Both the position numbers and the translations under genes were made by a program. The notes beneath the pieces are model-generated. The model searched no databases. It was given only the letters and a program-made list of their open reading frames with translations, and had not been told where the DNA came from. From Mediterranea sp. (in: CFB group bacteria) (lineage in GTDB: Bacteria > Bacteroidota > Bacteroidia > Bacteroidales > Bacteroidaceae), in assembly GCA_031261785.1 (NCBI GenBank), contig JAISIZ010000124.1, forward strand, positions 1-48,242: a DNA stretch of 48,242 nucleotides, in the 5' to 3' direction. Shown piece by piece: positions 34,952-41,884 of this stretch. Every line of letters begins with the position of its first letter. Position 1 is the stretch's first letter.

Positions 34952-35538
34952 GCAGTAAAGACGAAATATTGGGCAGGATAAGAAAGAACACGAAGCAACG
35001 TTACGACTTGCCCGACCTCTCCGCCCTGGGCGGCATAACCTATACCGACCGCCTCGGGCGATGGGGCGAAGTGATGAGACAGGTGGGCGGTGACGCCTTG
35101 GAACTCGGTGGGGCCGACGACCTGAACGCCGCTATCCTACGCCGTTATCCCGACGCCAAGGTCATTGCCTCCAACCTACCCGAAATAACCATCGCCACCA
35201 TCAACCCCGACGAGGTGTCCGACCCGCGCCAGCTGAATGGCACCGATCTCGCCATCGTGCGTGGCGAGTTGGGCGTGCTCGAGAACGGATGCGTATGGCT
35301 GCCGCAGAACGTGCGGCAGAAAGCGCTTTACTTCGTCGCCGAATACCTCGTCATCCTGCTTGGCGAGGAGCAGTTGGTGAACAATATGCACGAAGCCTAC
35401 CGGCGCATAGCGATGGGCGACTATGGCTTCGGCACGTTCATCTCCGGTCCGTCGAAAACGGCGGATATAGAGCAAGCTCTCGTGGTGGGAGCGCATGGGG
35501 CGAGGGGAGTGACGGTAGTGGTGCTCACTAACCGGTAA
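34948..35538 (+). CDS. lutC: L-lactate utilisation protein LutC, LUD domain
   Basis: LutC is the third subunit of the L-lactate oxidation complex. The 196-residue protein is a LUD domain with the family segments GTDLAIVRGELGVLENG and FISGPSKTADIEQALVVGAH, the latter the usual C-terminal signature of LutC. It overlaps lutB by 4 bp and is the last gene of aldA-lutABC. The convergent DUF5689 gene begins a new block downstream. Confidence 0.94.
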   Translation: MSSKDEILGRIRKNTKQRYDLPDLSALGGITYTDRLGRWGEVMRQVGGDALELGGADDLNAAILRRYPDAKVIASNLPEITIATINPDEVSDPRQLNGTDLAIVRGELGVLENGCVWLPQNVRQKALYFVAEYLVILLGEEQLVNNMHEAYRRIAMGDYGFGTFISGPSKTADIEQALVVGAHGARGVTVVVLTNR

Positions 35539-35599
35539 TCGGTACGCTATTAACCAACGTCGGGGGGGGTAATACATCGTCCTTTGAACGCGCGCGAAC

Positions 35600-35662
35600 G
35601 GGAAACCGCGGCTTCTCCTCCTCCCCGCATATTGCGTGGGAAGCGAGAAACCGCGGTTTCGA
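35600..35662. repeat. Repeat with a GAAACCGCGGTTTC palindrome between convergent operons
   Basis: GGGAAACCGCGGCTTC (35600-35615) is repeated with changes as CGAGAAACCGCGGTTTC (35644-35660), which holds a perfect 14-bp palindrome at 35647-35660. The two copies are 45 bp apart between the lutC stop and the DUF5689 stop. It may serve as a bidirectional terminator, although no T-run follows. Confidence 0.55.
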
Positions 35663-35691
35663 CGCTTGTAGGCGCCAGGACAGGACCCCGG

Positions 35692-36708
35692 CTACTCCGT
35701 GGCGAATCCCTTCACGTCCTCGTAGCTGTTCAGCAAGAGTTGGTACTTGATGAAGCCTCCCGTGCGCGAGGAATACTTGGTGTAGATGGCGGTGATGCTA
35801 CCCGTGCTGCCCGATGCCGGCAGCGGCTGGAGGGCGAAGTTGGAGTATCCGCTGGAGCGTACGATGTAGTTGCCGCTGGTGGTGCTCGACGAGTTGGCGC
35901 TGGCGTAGCCAAACCAGGCGGAACCGTAGTAGCGGTTGCCGTCGTAGCTGTAGGCGTAGGTGGGCGTCAGGTCCTCGTCGTCGAAGTACTTGTTGACGTA
36001 GTTGGCGGTGTTGCTGCCGTTCACGTACGTGGTCTCGAGGTACTGCGGGTAGCGGTCGGTGTCGAAGGTGCCGGTCTTGTACGTCAGCCCTTCGAGGCGG
36101 ATGAGGCGTCCCAGCGCGTCGTCGTTGAGGACGGTGCCGTAGTTGTCGGGCGTTACGGTGAGTATGTCCGACTCCTTGAGCTGTCCCAGTTCGCCGCGGA
36201 ACACGTGCTGATCCACGAGGTACATCGTCTCCAGGTTGCGGTTGGCGTACCCGTTGGAGATGTCGGTGGCGGTAGGCATGGCGCCCACGCTGAGCATGAA
36301 GCGGTAGCTGCCGATGCACAGTCCCTTGGTCTTCACGAAGACGGTCTGGCCCACGTGGAAGTAGACGTAGTTGCTCACGATGAGCTTCAGCTCGATGGCC
36401 GACTTCGAATCTTCGTCGTAGATGTAGACCGACTTGTAGACGTTGCCCGCCTGGTCGCTCGATATCACCTTGCCGCTGATGACGTAATCCTCGGTGATCT
36501 CCAGCGTCTGCGCCAGCGAGCCGACGCCGTTGCCGTACTTGTCGTAGAACAGCTGCTTGAAGTCCTTGATGGAGATAAACTTGCTGCCGGCGAAGTCGGC
36601 CCTGGTCCATACCTTGGCCGGCGCGGGATCGTCATATTCGTTGTAGCAGCCGCTGAAGCCCAGCAGTACGGCCACAACCATACATAGTTTCAATATCTTC
36701 TTGTTCAT
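35692..36708 (-). CDS. DUF5689-domain surface lipoprotein
   Basis: The 338-residue protein has a lipoprotein signal ending LLGFSGC (C21) followed by an acidic stretch YNEYDD, the kind of signal seen on surface-exported lipoproteins in this phylum. The N-terminal half (about 40-145) resembles DUF5689, an OB-like barrel: EDYVISGKVISSDQAGNVYK then VYIYDED and GQTVFVKTKGL. The rest is a beta-rich unknown domain. An ATG two codons earlier exists, but an AGAGAAG motif 6 bp before the chosen ATG favours this start. It is the last gene of the nuclease/receptor operon, 21 bp after the receptor gene. A substrate-binding partner of the receptor is the likely role. Confidence 0.82.
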   Translation of the reverse strand: MNKKILKLCMVVAVLLGFSGCYNEYDDPAPAKVWTRADFAGSKFISIKDFKQLFYDKYGNGVGSLAQTLEITEDYVISGKVISSDQAGNVYKSVYIYDEDSKSAIELKLIVSNYVYFHVGQTVFVKTKGLCIGSYRFMLSVGAMPTATDISNGYANRNLETMYLVDQHVFRGELGQLKESDILTVTPDNYGTVLNDDALGRLIRLEGLTYKTGTFDTDRYPQYLETTYVNGSNTANYVNKYFDDEDLTPTYAYSYDGNRYYGSAWFGYASANSSSTTSGNYIVRSSGYSNFALQPLPASGSTGSITAIYTKYSSRTGGFIKYQLLLNSYEDVKGFATE

Positions 36709-36729
36709 ACACATCTTCTCTTTGGGTGA

Positions 36730-39477
36730 TTAGAAACGGAAATAGACATTCAGGTAGTACGTGGTACCCAGCATGTAGTAGTACTTCGAGTCGAACGGTT
36801 GGTACGTGAGCTGGCTCTCGTCCTTGTTCTTGAGCAGGCGTATCTGTTCGTATCCGCCGGTCTTCATGTTCTGGCGGTTGAACAGGTTGTTGCCTTGCAG
36901 GCTGAAGCCGATGTTGTAGTTGTTGATGTACCAGTTCTTGCCGATGCTGGCGTTGACTACGTATCCGGGGGCGAACTTCTCCTGCTTGCGCATGTACTCG
37001 ATGTCGGCGTCGGACATACCGGGAGTGATCACGGCGTCGGTGCGGTAGAGCGGCGACATGGAGATGTAGTTCTTGTCGTAGTAGTTCACGTTCACCGACG
37101 CGAAGATGTTCTTCGGTCCGCGGTAGTTCAGGCCTGCGCTGAGTGCCAGCTGCGGCGAGCTTTCTATGCGGAAATTCTTCCAATATACCTTGCCCTCGTT
37201 CTTCACGATGCCGCTGTTGTCCTGTATCTGCACGTAGTTGGGGTTGTTGTCGTACGTGTACTGACCCCAGCTCAGGGCCGATTGCAGCGACAGCCCGGCG
37301 AAGAGCGGTACGGAAACGGCTGCCTCCAGTCCGAAGTATTGCTTGGCGATGCCCGTCATGGCGAAGTTGGAGTAGGTGGATTCCGTATCGTCGTAGTACG
37401 AGAGCACCTTGGCTCCGTCGCGTGTACGGGTGTAGTATCCGGTGACGCGTGCCCTGAAGTCGCCCAGACGCAGCGCGTAGCTGGCGTCCACCGAGAGGGT
37501 TTTCTCCGTCTTGATGCCCGGCGTGGCCGAGTTGCGGGTGCGGGGCGAGAGGAAAGCGTCCTGGAAGCGGGGCGCGTCTTGCATATACACGATGTTGGCG
37601 CTCAGCACGTGCGCGGCCGAGAAGCGGTAGCTCAGGTTAGCCTTGGTGCGGAAGGTCCAGTAGTCCTGCGTGGACGACTTGCCTTTGGAGTTGTCGAGGA
37701 ACAAACCTTTCTTCCACCGTCCGTAACGCCAGAAGCTGTAGTGCCCACCTTCGGCGCCGAGGTTGATGTCGAGGCCTCCTAAGTGCATCTCGTACTGTGC
37801 CCACAGGCGTGCCGAGATGGAGTGGGCGTAGTAGTCGTAGCTGTACTTGTCGCCTTCGCGGGCGGCCCGTGCGTAACCGTGGTTGAGGTAGTAATCCATA
37901 TCGTTCTGGTACGGTATGGGGTTGGCGCCTCCCATGTCGCGCTCGGCGAACTTGTCGATGTCGATCCAGTAGTCACCGCCCAGCAGGTCCTTGATCTGGC
38001 TGTAGTACTCGGTGCGGTTATAGCGCCCGTTGGCTCCTACGGAGATCTTGGAGTTGTTCTTGAAGAGGTATGAGAGCTGTCCCGTGAGGTTCCAGTCGCG
38101 CTGGTCGGTGTGGCGCTCCTCGATGATGTTGATGGAGCGTCGGCCTGGCGAGTATTCGCCGTTCTCCGGTTGGCTGCGGTTGATGTTGTACAGGTTGTCG
38201 TAGTTGATGTGGCGGATGTCGCCCTCGTTTCTCATCCACGCCTCGTAGAGCTGCGCGCCCAGCGGGTTTCCGTTGTAGTAGCTGGGCAGGTAGCGGTAGT
38301 AGTCGGGACGCGGGTCGGGACCGCCGTACCACGACAGTGCCGAATATCCGTTCTTTCCGAAGCGGTAGGCGGCGGCGAGGTCGAGCTTGCCGCGGTCGCT
38401 GAAGTCGTAGGTATAGTTCAGCATGGTGAGCGGCTCGTGATAGTTGCGCACGCGCGCGTTCACCTTCTTGCCGTTGAGCCATCCCCAGTTGGGGTTGTAG
38501 TAGTTGTTGCCCACCAGGTCGTAAGCCTCCTGCGTGGCGGCTCCTTGCGCGCCGCGTTGGGTGGGCGCGCCGAGTACGGTGAGTTGCAGGCGATGCTGCT
38601 CGTTGAACTTCTTCTCCACGGTGCCGAAGTATCCGAAGGCGTTGTAGAACACACCGTCGATGTACGAGTTACCGCCTTGGCGGGTGGAGAACGAGAAGGC
38701 GTACGACCATCCGTTGTCCTGCGCGCCCGAGGCGTAGGTCACCATGCCCCTGAAGGCATACGTGGAGTTGGCGCTCACGAGGCTGGTGCGCAGTCCGCGG
38801 CGCATCTGCGAGGGCCGGGTGTTGATGTCCACCGTTCCGCCTATGCCGCCTATGCTCTTCTCGCCCATGTTGATGGCCGAGGAGATCTGCTGGTTGCGCG
38901 TAGCGTCGTTCAGTCCACTCCATAGCGACCAGGGGCTATAGCCCGTCATGGCGTCGTTGAGGCGTATGCCGTTCATGGAGACGTCGGTGTACTTGCTGTC
39001 GTAACCACGTTGATTGAACCGCATCTCGCTGAACTGGTAGGAGGCGATGTTGTCGAACAGGTCTTTCGATGCCGATAGCGAGCTGGGCACGGCTTGCGAG
39101 TCGTCCATGGTCTCGTCGGCGAAGGTGGCGAACACGGCGTCGTCGACAGGCATGGCGGCCACGCCCGACGGGATCATCACGGCCTGCAGGGGCTGGACGG
39201 CGTCCTTGACGCGTACGACGAGGCGTTGCGTCTCGTAGTCGGCGGCCTCGAAGATAGCGGTGTACTCACCATTCTTGATGTCGCTGAAGGCGAAGTTGCC
39301 CTCGGCGTCGGAAGTGGTGGTGATGCTACCCGGTTGCAGGGTGACCGTGACGTCGTTGATCGCCTCTCGTGTGGTGCGCGAGATTACTTTCCCTCGGATG
39401 CCGCCCGTGCCTTGCGCCCAGGCCGTGAGCGTAAGGAGTGAGAGCAGCATAGTGAATGCGAATGTCTTTATTTTCAT
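36730..39477 (-). CDS. TonB-dependent outer-membrane receptor
   Basis: The 915-residue protein is a TonB-dependent transporter. It has a signal peptide ending TAWA-Q (about 1-21), a carboxypeptidase regulatory-like domain (about 25-103; GIRGKVISRTTREAINDVTV), a plug domain (about 135-230, MRFNQRGYDSKYTDVSMNGI) and a beta barrel to the end, closing in YYLNVYFRF with the terminal aromatic residue. It is not accompanied by a SusD gene. Two nucleases are encoded upstream, 16 bp away, and a DUF5689 lipoprotein downstream, suggesting that it imports products of phosphodiester cleavage. Confidence 0.93.
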   Translation of the reverse strand: MKIKTFAFTMLLSLLTLTAWAQGTGGIRGKVISRTTREAINDVTVTLQPGSITTTSDAEGNFAFSDIKNGEYTAIFEAADYETQRLVVRVKDAVQPLQAVMIPSGVAAMPVDDAVFATFADETMDDSQAVPSSLSASKDLFDNIASYQFSEMRFNQRGYDSKYTDVSMNGIRLNDAMTGYSPWSLWSGLNDATRNQQISSAINMGEKSIGGIGGTVDINTRPSQMRRGLRTSLVSANSTYAFRGMVTYASGAQDNGWSYAFSFSTRQGGNSYIDGVFYNAFGYFGTVEKKFNEQHRLQLTVLGAPTQRGAQGAATQEAYDLVGNNYYNPNWGWLNGKKVNARVRNYHEPLTMLNYTYDFSDRGKLDLAAAYRFGKNGYSALSWYGGPDPRPDYYRYLPSYYNGNPLGAQLYEAWMRNEGDIRHINYDNLYNINRSQPENGEYSPGRRSINIIEERHTDQRDWNLTGQLSYLFKNNSKISVGANGRYNRTEYYSQIKDLLGGDYWIDIDKFAERDMGGANPIPYQNDMDYYLNHGYARAAREGDKYSYDYYAHSISARLWAQYEMHLGGLDINLGAEGGHYSFWRYGRWKKGLFLDNSKGKSSTQDYWTFRTKANLSYRFSAAHVLSANIVYMQDAPRFQDAFLSPRTRNSATPGIKTEKTLSVDASYALRLGDFRARVTGYYTRTRDGAKVLSYYDDTESTYSNFAMTGIAKQYFGLEAAVSVPLFAGLSLQSALSWGQYTYDNNPNYVQIQDNSGIVKNEGKVYWKNFRIESSPQLALSAGLNYRGPKNIFASVNVNYYDKNYISMSPLYRTDAVITPGMSDADIEYMRKQEKFAPGYVVNASIGKNWYINNYNIGFSLQGNNLFNRQNMKTGGYEQIRLLKNKDESQLTYQPFDSKYYYMLGTTYYLNVYFRF

Positions 39478-39493
39478 AACGATTAGTTAGAGT

Positions 39494-40534
39494 TTATTTT
39501 CCTAAGTAAATATAGACGGGCAAGTGGTCGCTGAACCCGTTCTGGAAGTTGTCGCTCACGAACGTGCGCAGCGGGTATCCGCGGTAGCGGCCGTCTTGCT
39601 GGATAAGGTAGCGTGCCTTGAAGATGTTGCCGTAGTATTTCGACCCCGGCCCTTTCTCGATGCGCAGCGTCCCCTTGGCGGGATGCACGAGGTTGCCCGA
39701 CACGATGATGTTGTCGAATATGTTCCATGCGTCGTCGTAGCCCAGCGTGCCGAGGCCCGCTTTCAGCATCTCGGTGTAGGGGGCGTAGTAGTCGGCGTCG
39801 CCCACCTCCTTCAGCTTGCCCTTGGCGCCCAGCGCCTTGGCGATGCTCTTGTCGGTGGGGTCATCGTTGAGGTCGCCCATGATCACCACTTTGGTGGCGG
39901 GATTGGCTCGCCTCACCGAGTCGGCTATGGCGCGCGTCTGTCGTCCCAGCGCCACGCGCTTGAACTCCGAGACTTCCTTGCCTCCCAGCCTCGATGGCCA
40001 GTGGGCCACCATGAAGAAGAAAGGCTCGCCGTCGATGGTTCCCCACATCGTGAGTATGTCGCGGGTGAGGAAGTCGGGCTGCTCGGGCACGTATGCCTTC
40101 ACGGCGCTGTCGCCCTCGAGCTTGAACACGTCGGGGCGGTAGAAGAACGCCACGTCCACGCCACGCCGGTCGGGCGAGTCGTAGTGCGAGATGCGGTAGC
40201 GTGCCGGCGACAGCTTGGGCGTGGCTACGATGTCCTCGAGCACGTTGCGGTTCTCTATTTCCGACACGCCTATCACGGCGGGATAGTCCTGGTTGATGGC
40301 GGCGATGTCGAAGAGCACCCGTTCGATGTTGTGTAGCTTCTTGTAGTATTTCTCCGTATTCCACTTCTTGGCGGCTTGCGGGGTAAACTCGGCGTCGCTC
40401 ACGTTGGGGTCGTCGATGGTGTCGAAGAAGTTCTCCAGGTTGTAGAACATCACCTTGTAGGGTTTCTGGGCTACGCCGCTCGTGCTGACGACGAGTAGGG
40501 CGAGCAGGGCGGCCACGAATGTCAGTTTTCTCAT
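39494..40534 (-). CDS. Secreted endonuclease/exonuclease/phosphatase-family protein
   Basis: The 346-residue protein has a signal peptide ending TSGVA-Q (about 1-22) and a full EEP fold. The catalytic set is visible: N32 in YNLENFFD, E92 and E94 in VSEIEN, H178 in AHWPSR, D221 and N223 in GDLNDDP, and the D336-H337 pair in SDHLPVY. EEP enzymes cut phosphodiester bonds in nucleic acids, phospholipids or inositol phosphates, so the fold alone does not name the substrate. Its export, and its place between a NUC1 endonuclease gene (18 bp upstream) and a TonB-dependent receptor gene (16 bp downstream), favour nucleic acid. Confidence 0.9.
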   Translation of the reverse strand: MRKLTFVAALLALLVVSTSGVAQKPYKVMFYNLENFFDTIDDPNVSDAEFTPQAAKKWNTEKYYKKLHNIERVLFDIAAINQDYPAVIGVSEIENRNVLEDIVATPKLSPARYRISHYDSPDRRGVDVAFFYRPDVFKLEGDSAVKAYVPEQPDFLTRDILTMWGTIDGEPFFFMVAHWPSRLGGKEVSEFKRVALGRQTRAIADSVRRANPATKVVIMGDLNDDPTDKSIAKALGAKGKLKEVGDADYYAPYTEMLKAGLGTLGYDDAWNIFDNIIVSGNLVHPAKGTLRIEKGPGSKYYGNIFKARYLIQQDGRYRGYPLRTFVSDNFQNGFSDHLPVYIYLGK

Positions 40535-40552
40535 TTGCGTGTTCCTCCCTCT

Positions 40553-41782
40553 TTAGTTGTTGATGCTCCAGTCGCTGGGGATGTTCTGTCTCTTCACCGA
40601 GGCGGCCACTTGGGGGAAGAAGGTGAATCCGGTCTCCTTCTCTATCTCCTCCACCGTCTTGCAGATGCTTGCGGTGGGTTGTCCGCTGGCCGCGGCGTGC
40701 TTCACCCAGAAGCCGATGGACTTCAGCTCGTCGGGCTGGCAGTCCTTGATGGCCTTTCCGGTGTTGCCGTTGCGTGTGCGCAGCAATACCTTATAATAAT
40801 AGGTAGGCAGGGGGCAGGTGTTGCCGACGGCGTCGGTGGTGGAGCCGTCGCCCTTGCCGTTGGGGCCGAAGTAGGCTCCGGTGACGACGTAGAGGGTGTC
40901 GGCGCAGCTGTTGCCGCGTACCTTGCCTTCGAGGTTGGCCCACATCTGCTGGTTGAGCTTGCCCAGCTGCGGTGTCATGTTGGACATGTAGAACGTTTGC
41001 TCGTTCATCTCGCGCGAGGCGGTGCGGTCGCCCGAGGCGATCTGGTGCCCGCGGTCATAGCTTCCCTTGTACGAGCCGAACACGCAGTTGGGTTGCCATC
41101 TCTCGTCCACCAGCGGGTCCATCGCCCAGTCGTCGGTGCGGCCTTGTCCGCCTTGGTAGGCCGAGTGCATGGGGTAGGCCACCCAGAGGGCGGCGCGTAC
41201 GCTCTTGTCGAAGCATAGTGAGTAGTTGCGCACCTTCTTGTTGTTGAGCGTGATGGTGTGGGTGACGTAGGTGTAGTTGGGATTCGACTTCTCAGCCGGT
41301 ATCTCCGCCCACGTGCCTCCGAAGCTGGGCTGGTCCTGCTGCTCGCCCGAGAGCTGTGCGATGTAGAACGTCTGCGGCGCCTGTCCATCTGTCGAGATGG
41401 TGATGGTGGCCGTGCGTTCGGCATCGGTGTTGTTCTCGCTGAAGTAGACGAAGAGCACGTCTTTCCGGGTTTGTATCGTGCCGCTCTTCTGGGCCGATCC
41501 CCCGTTGAGCGAGAACGATGCCCACGTGCCGTCGGTGACCTGCGCCTCGTACGTCGACCCGACGTTGTTGGGCAGTATCATGGGTACCTGTCCATTGTCG
41601 GCCCGCACCGTGGCTTTGTCCGTAGCGGAAGTGTTCCAATAGGCTTCTTCCGTCGGGCGTCCCTCGCCGCCTCCGTTGTCGTCGCTATTGCCGTCGCCGC
41701 CGCAAGAGGCGAAAGCGAGAAGCAGACCAAGCGCCCAAAAACGGGTAAGCAGGGAGAATGAACTATATGTCTTCAATTTCAT
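40553..41782 (-). CDS. BACON-domain lipoprotein with DNA/RNA non-specific endonuclease (NUC1) domain
   Basis: The 409-residue protein has a lipoprotein signal ending AFASC (C27) with an acidic Gly/Asp-rich stretch after it. A BACON-like beta sandwich (about 55-145) precedes the nuclease domain (about 170-400). The NUC1 catalytic motif reads YDRGHQIASGDR with H246, and the metal-binding and structural residues appear in MSNMTPQLGKLNQQMWANLE with N277. The variant DRGHQ in place of DRGHL is normal for Bacteroidota enzymes. It should degrade DNA and RNA at the cell surface. It is the first gene of the operon nuclease-EEP-receptor-DUF5689. Confidence 0.92.
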   Translation of the reverse strand: MKLKTYSSFSLLTRFWALGLLLAFASCGGDGNSDDNGGGEGRPTEEAYWNTSATDKATVRADNGQVPMILPNNVGSTYEAQVTDGTWASFSLNGGSAQKSGTIQTRKDVLFVYFSENNTDAERTATITISTDGQAPQTFYIAQLSGEQQDQPSFGGTWAEIPAEKSNPNYTYVTHTITLNNKKVRNYSLCFDKSVRAALWVAYPMHSAYQGGQGRTDDWAMDPLVDERWQPNCVFGSYKGSYDRGHQIASGDRTASREMNEQTFYMSNMTPQLGKLNQQMWANLEGKVRGNSCADTLYVVTGAYFGPNGKGDGSTTDAVGNTCPLPTYYYKVLLRTRNGNTGKAIKDCQPDELKSIGFWVKHAAASGQPTASICKTVEEIEKETGFTFFPQVAASVKRQNIPSDWSINN

Positions 41783-41827
41783 TCGAATGATAGCTATTAT
41801 ATATATAATGTATAGGGAGTAACGTGG

Positions 41828-41873
41828 TATTAGTCGGCAATACCCGCAATCAAGAGAGTATTACCGACTATTA
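41828..41873 (-). terminator. Hairpin after the 985-residue lipoprotein gene
   Basis: Arms 41828-41843 (TATTAGTCGGCAATAC) and 41858-41873 (GTATTACCGACTATTA) pair at 14 of 16 positions across a 14-bp loop. It follows the stop of the large lipoprotein by 12 bp in the leftward direction. No clear T-run follows, so it may be an attenuator or processing site before the nuclease operon. Confidence 0.6.
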
Positions 41874-41884
41874 CCGCAATTTAG

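Noticed and set aside
36730..39477. Reading the TonB-dependent receptor as a classical SusC with a SusD partner
   Set aside because: No SusD-like gene is present and the lipoprotein after it matches DUF5689 and not SusD/RagB.
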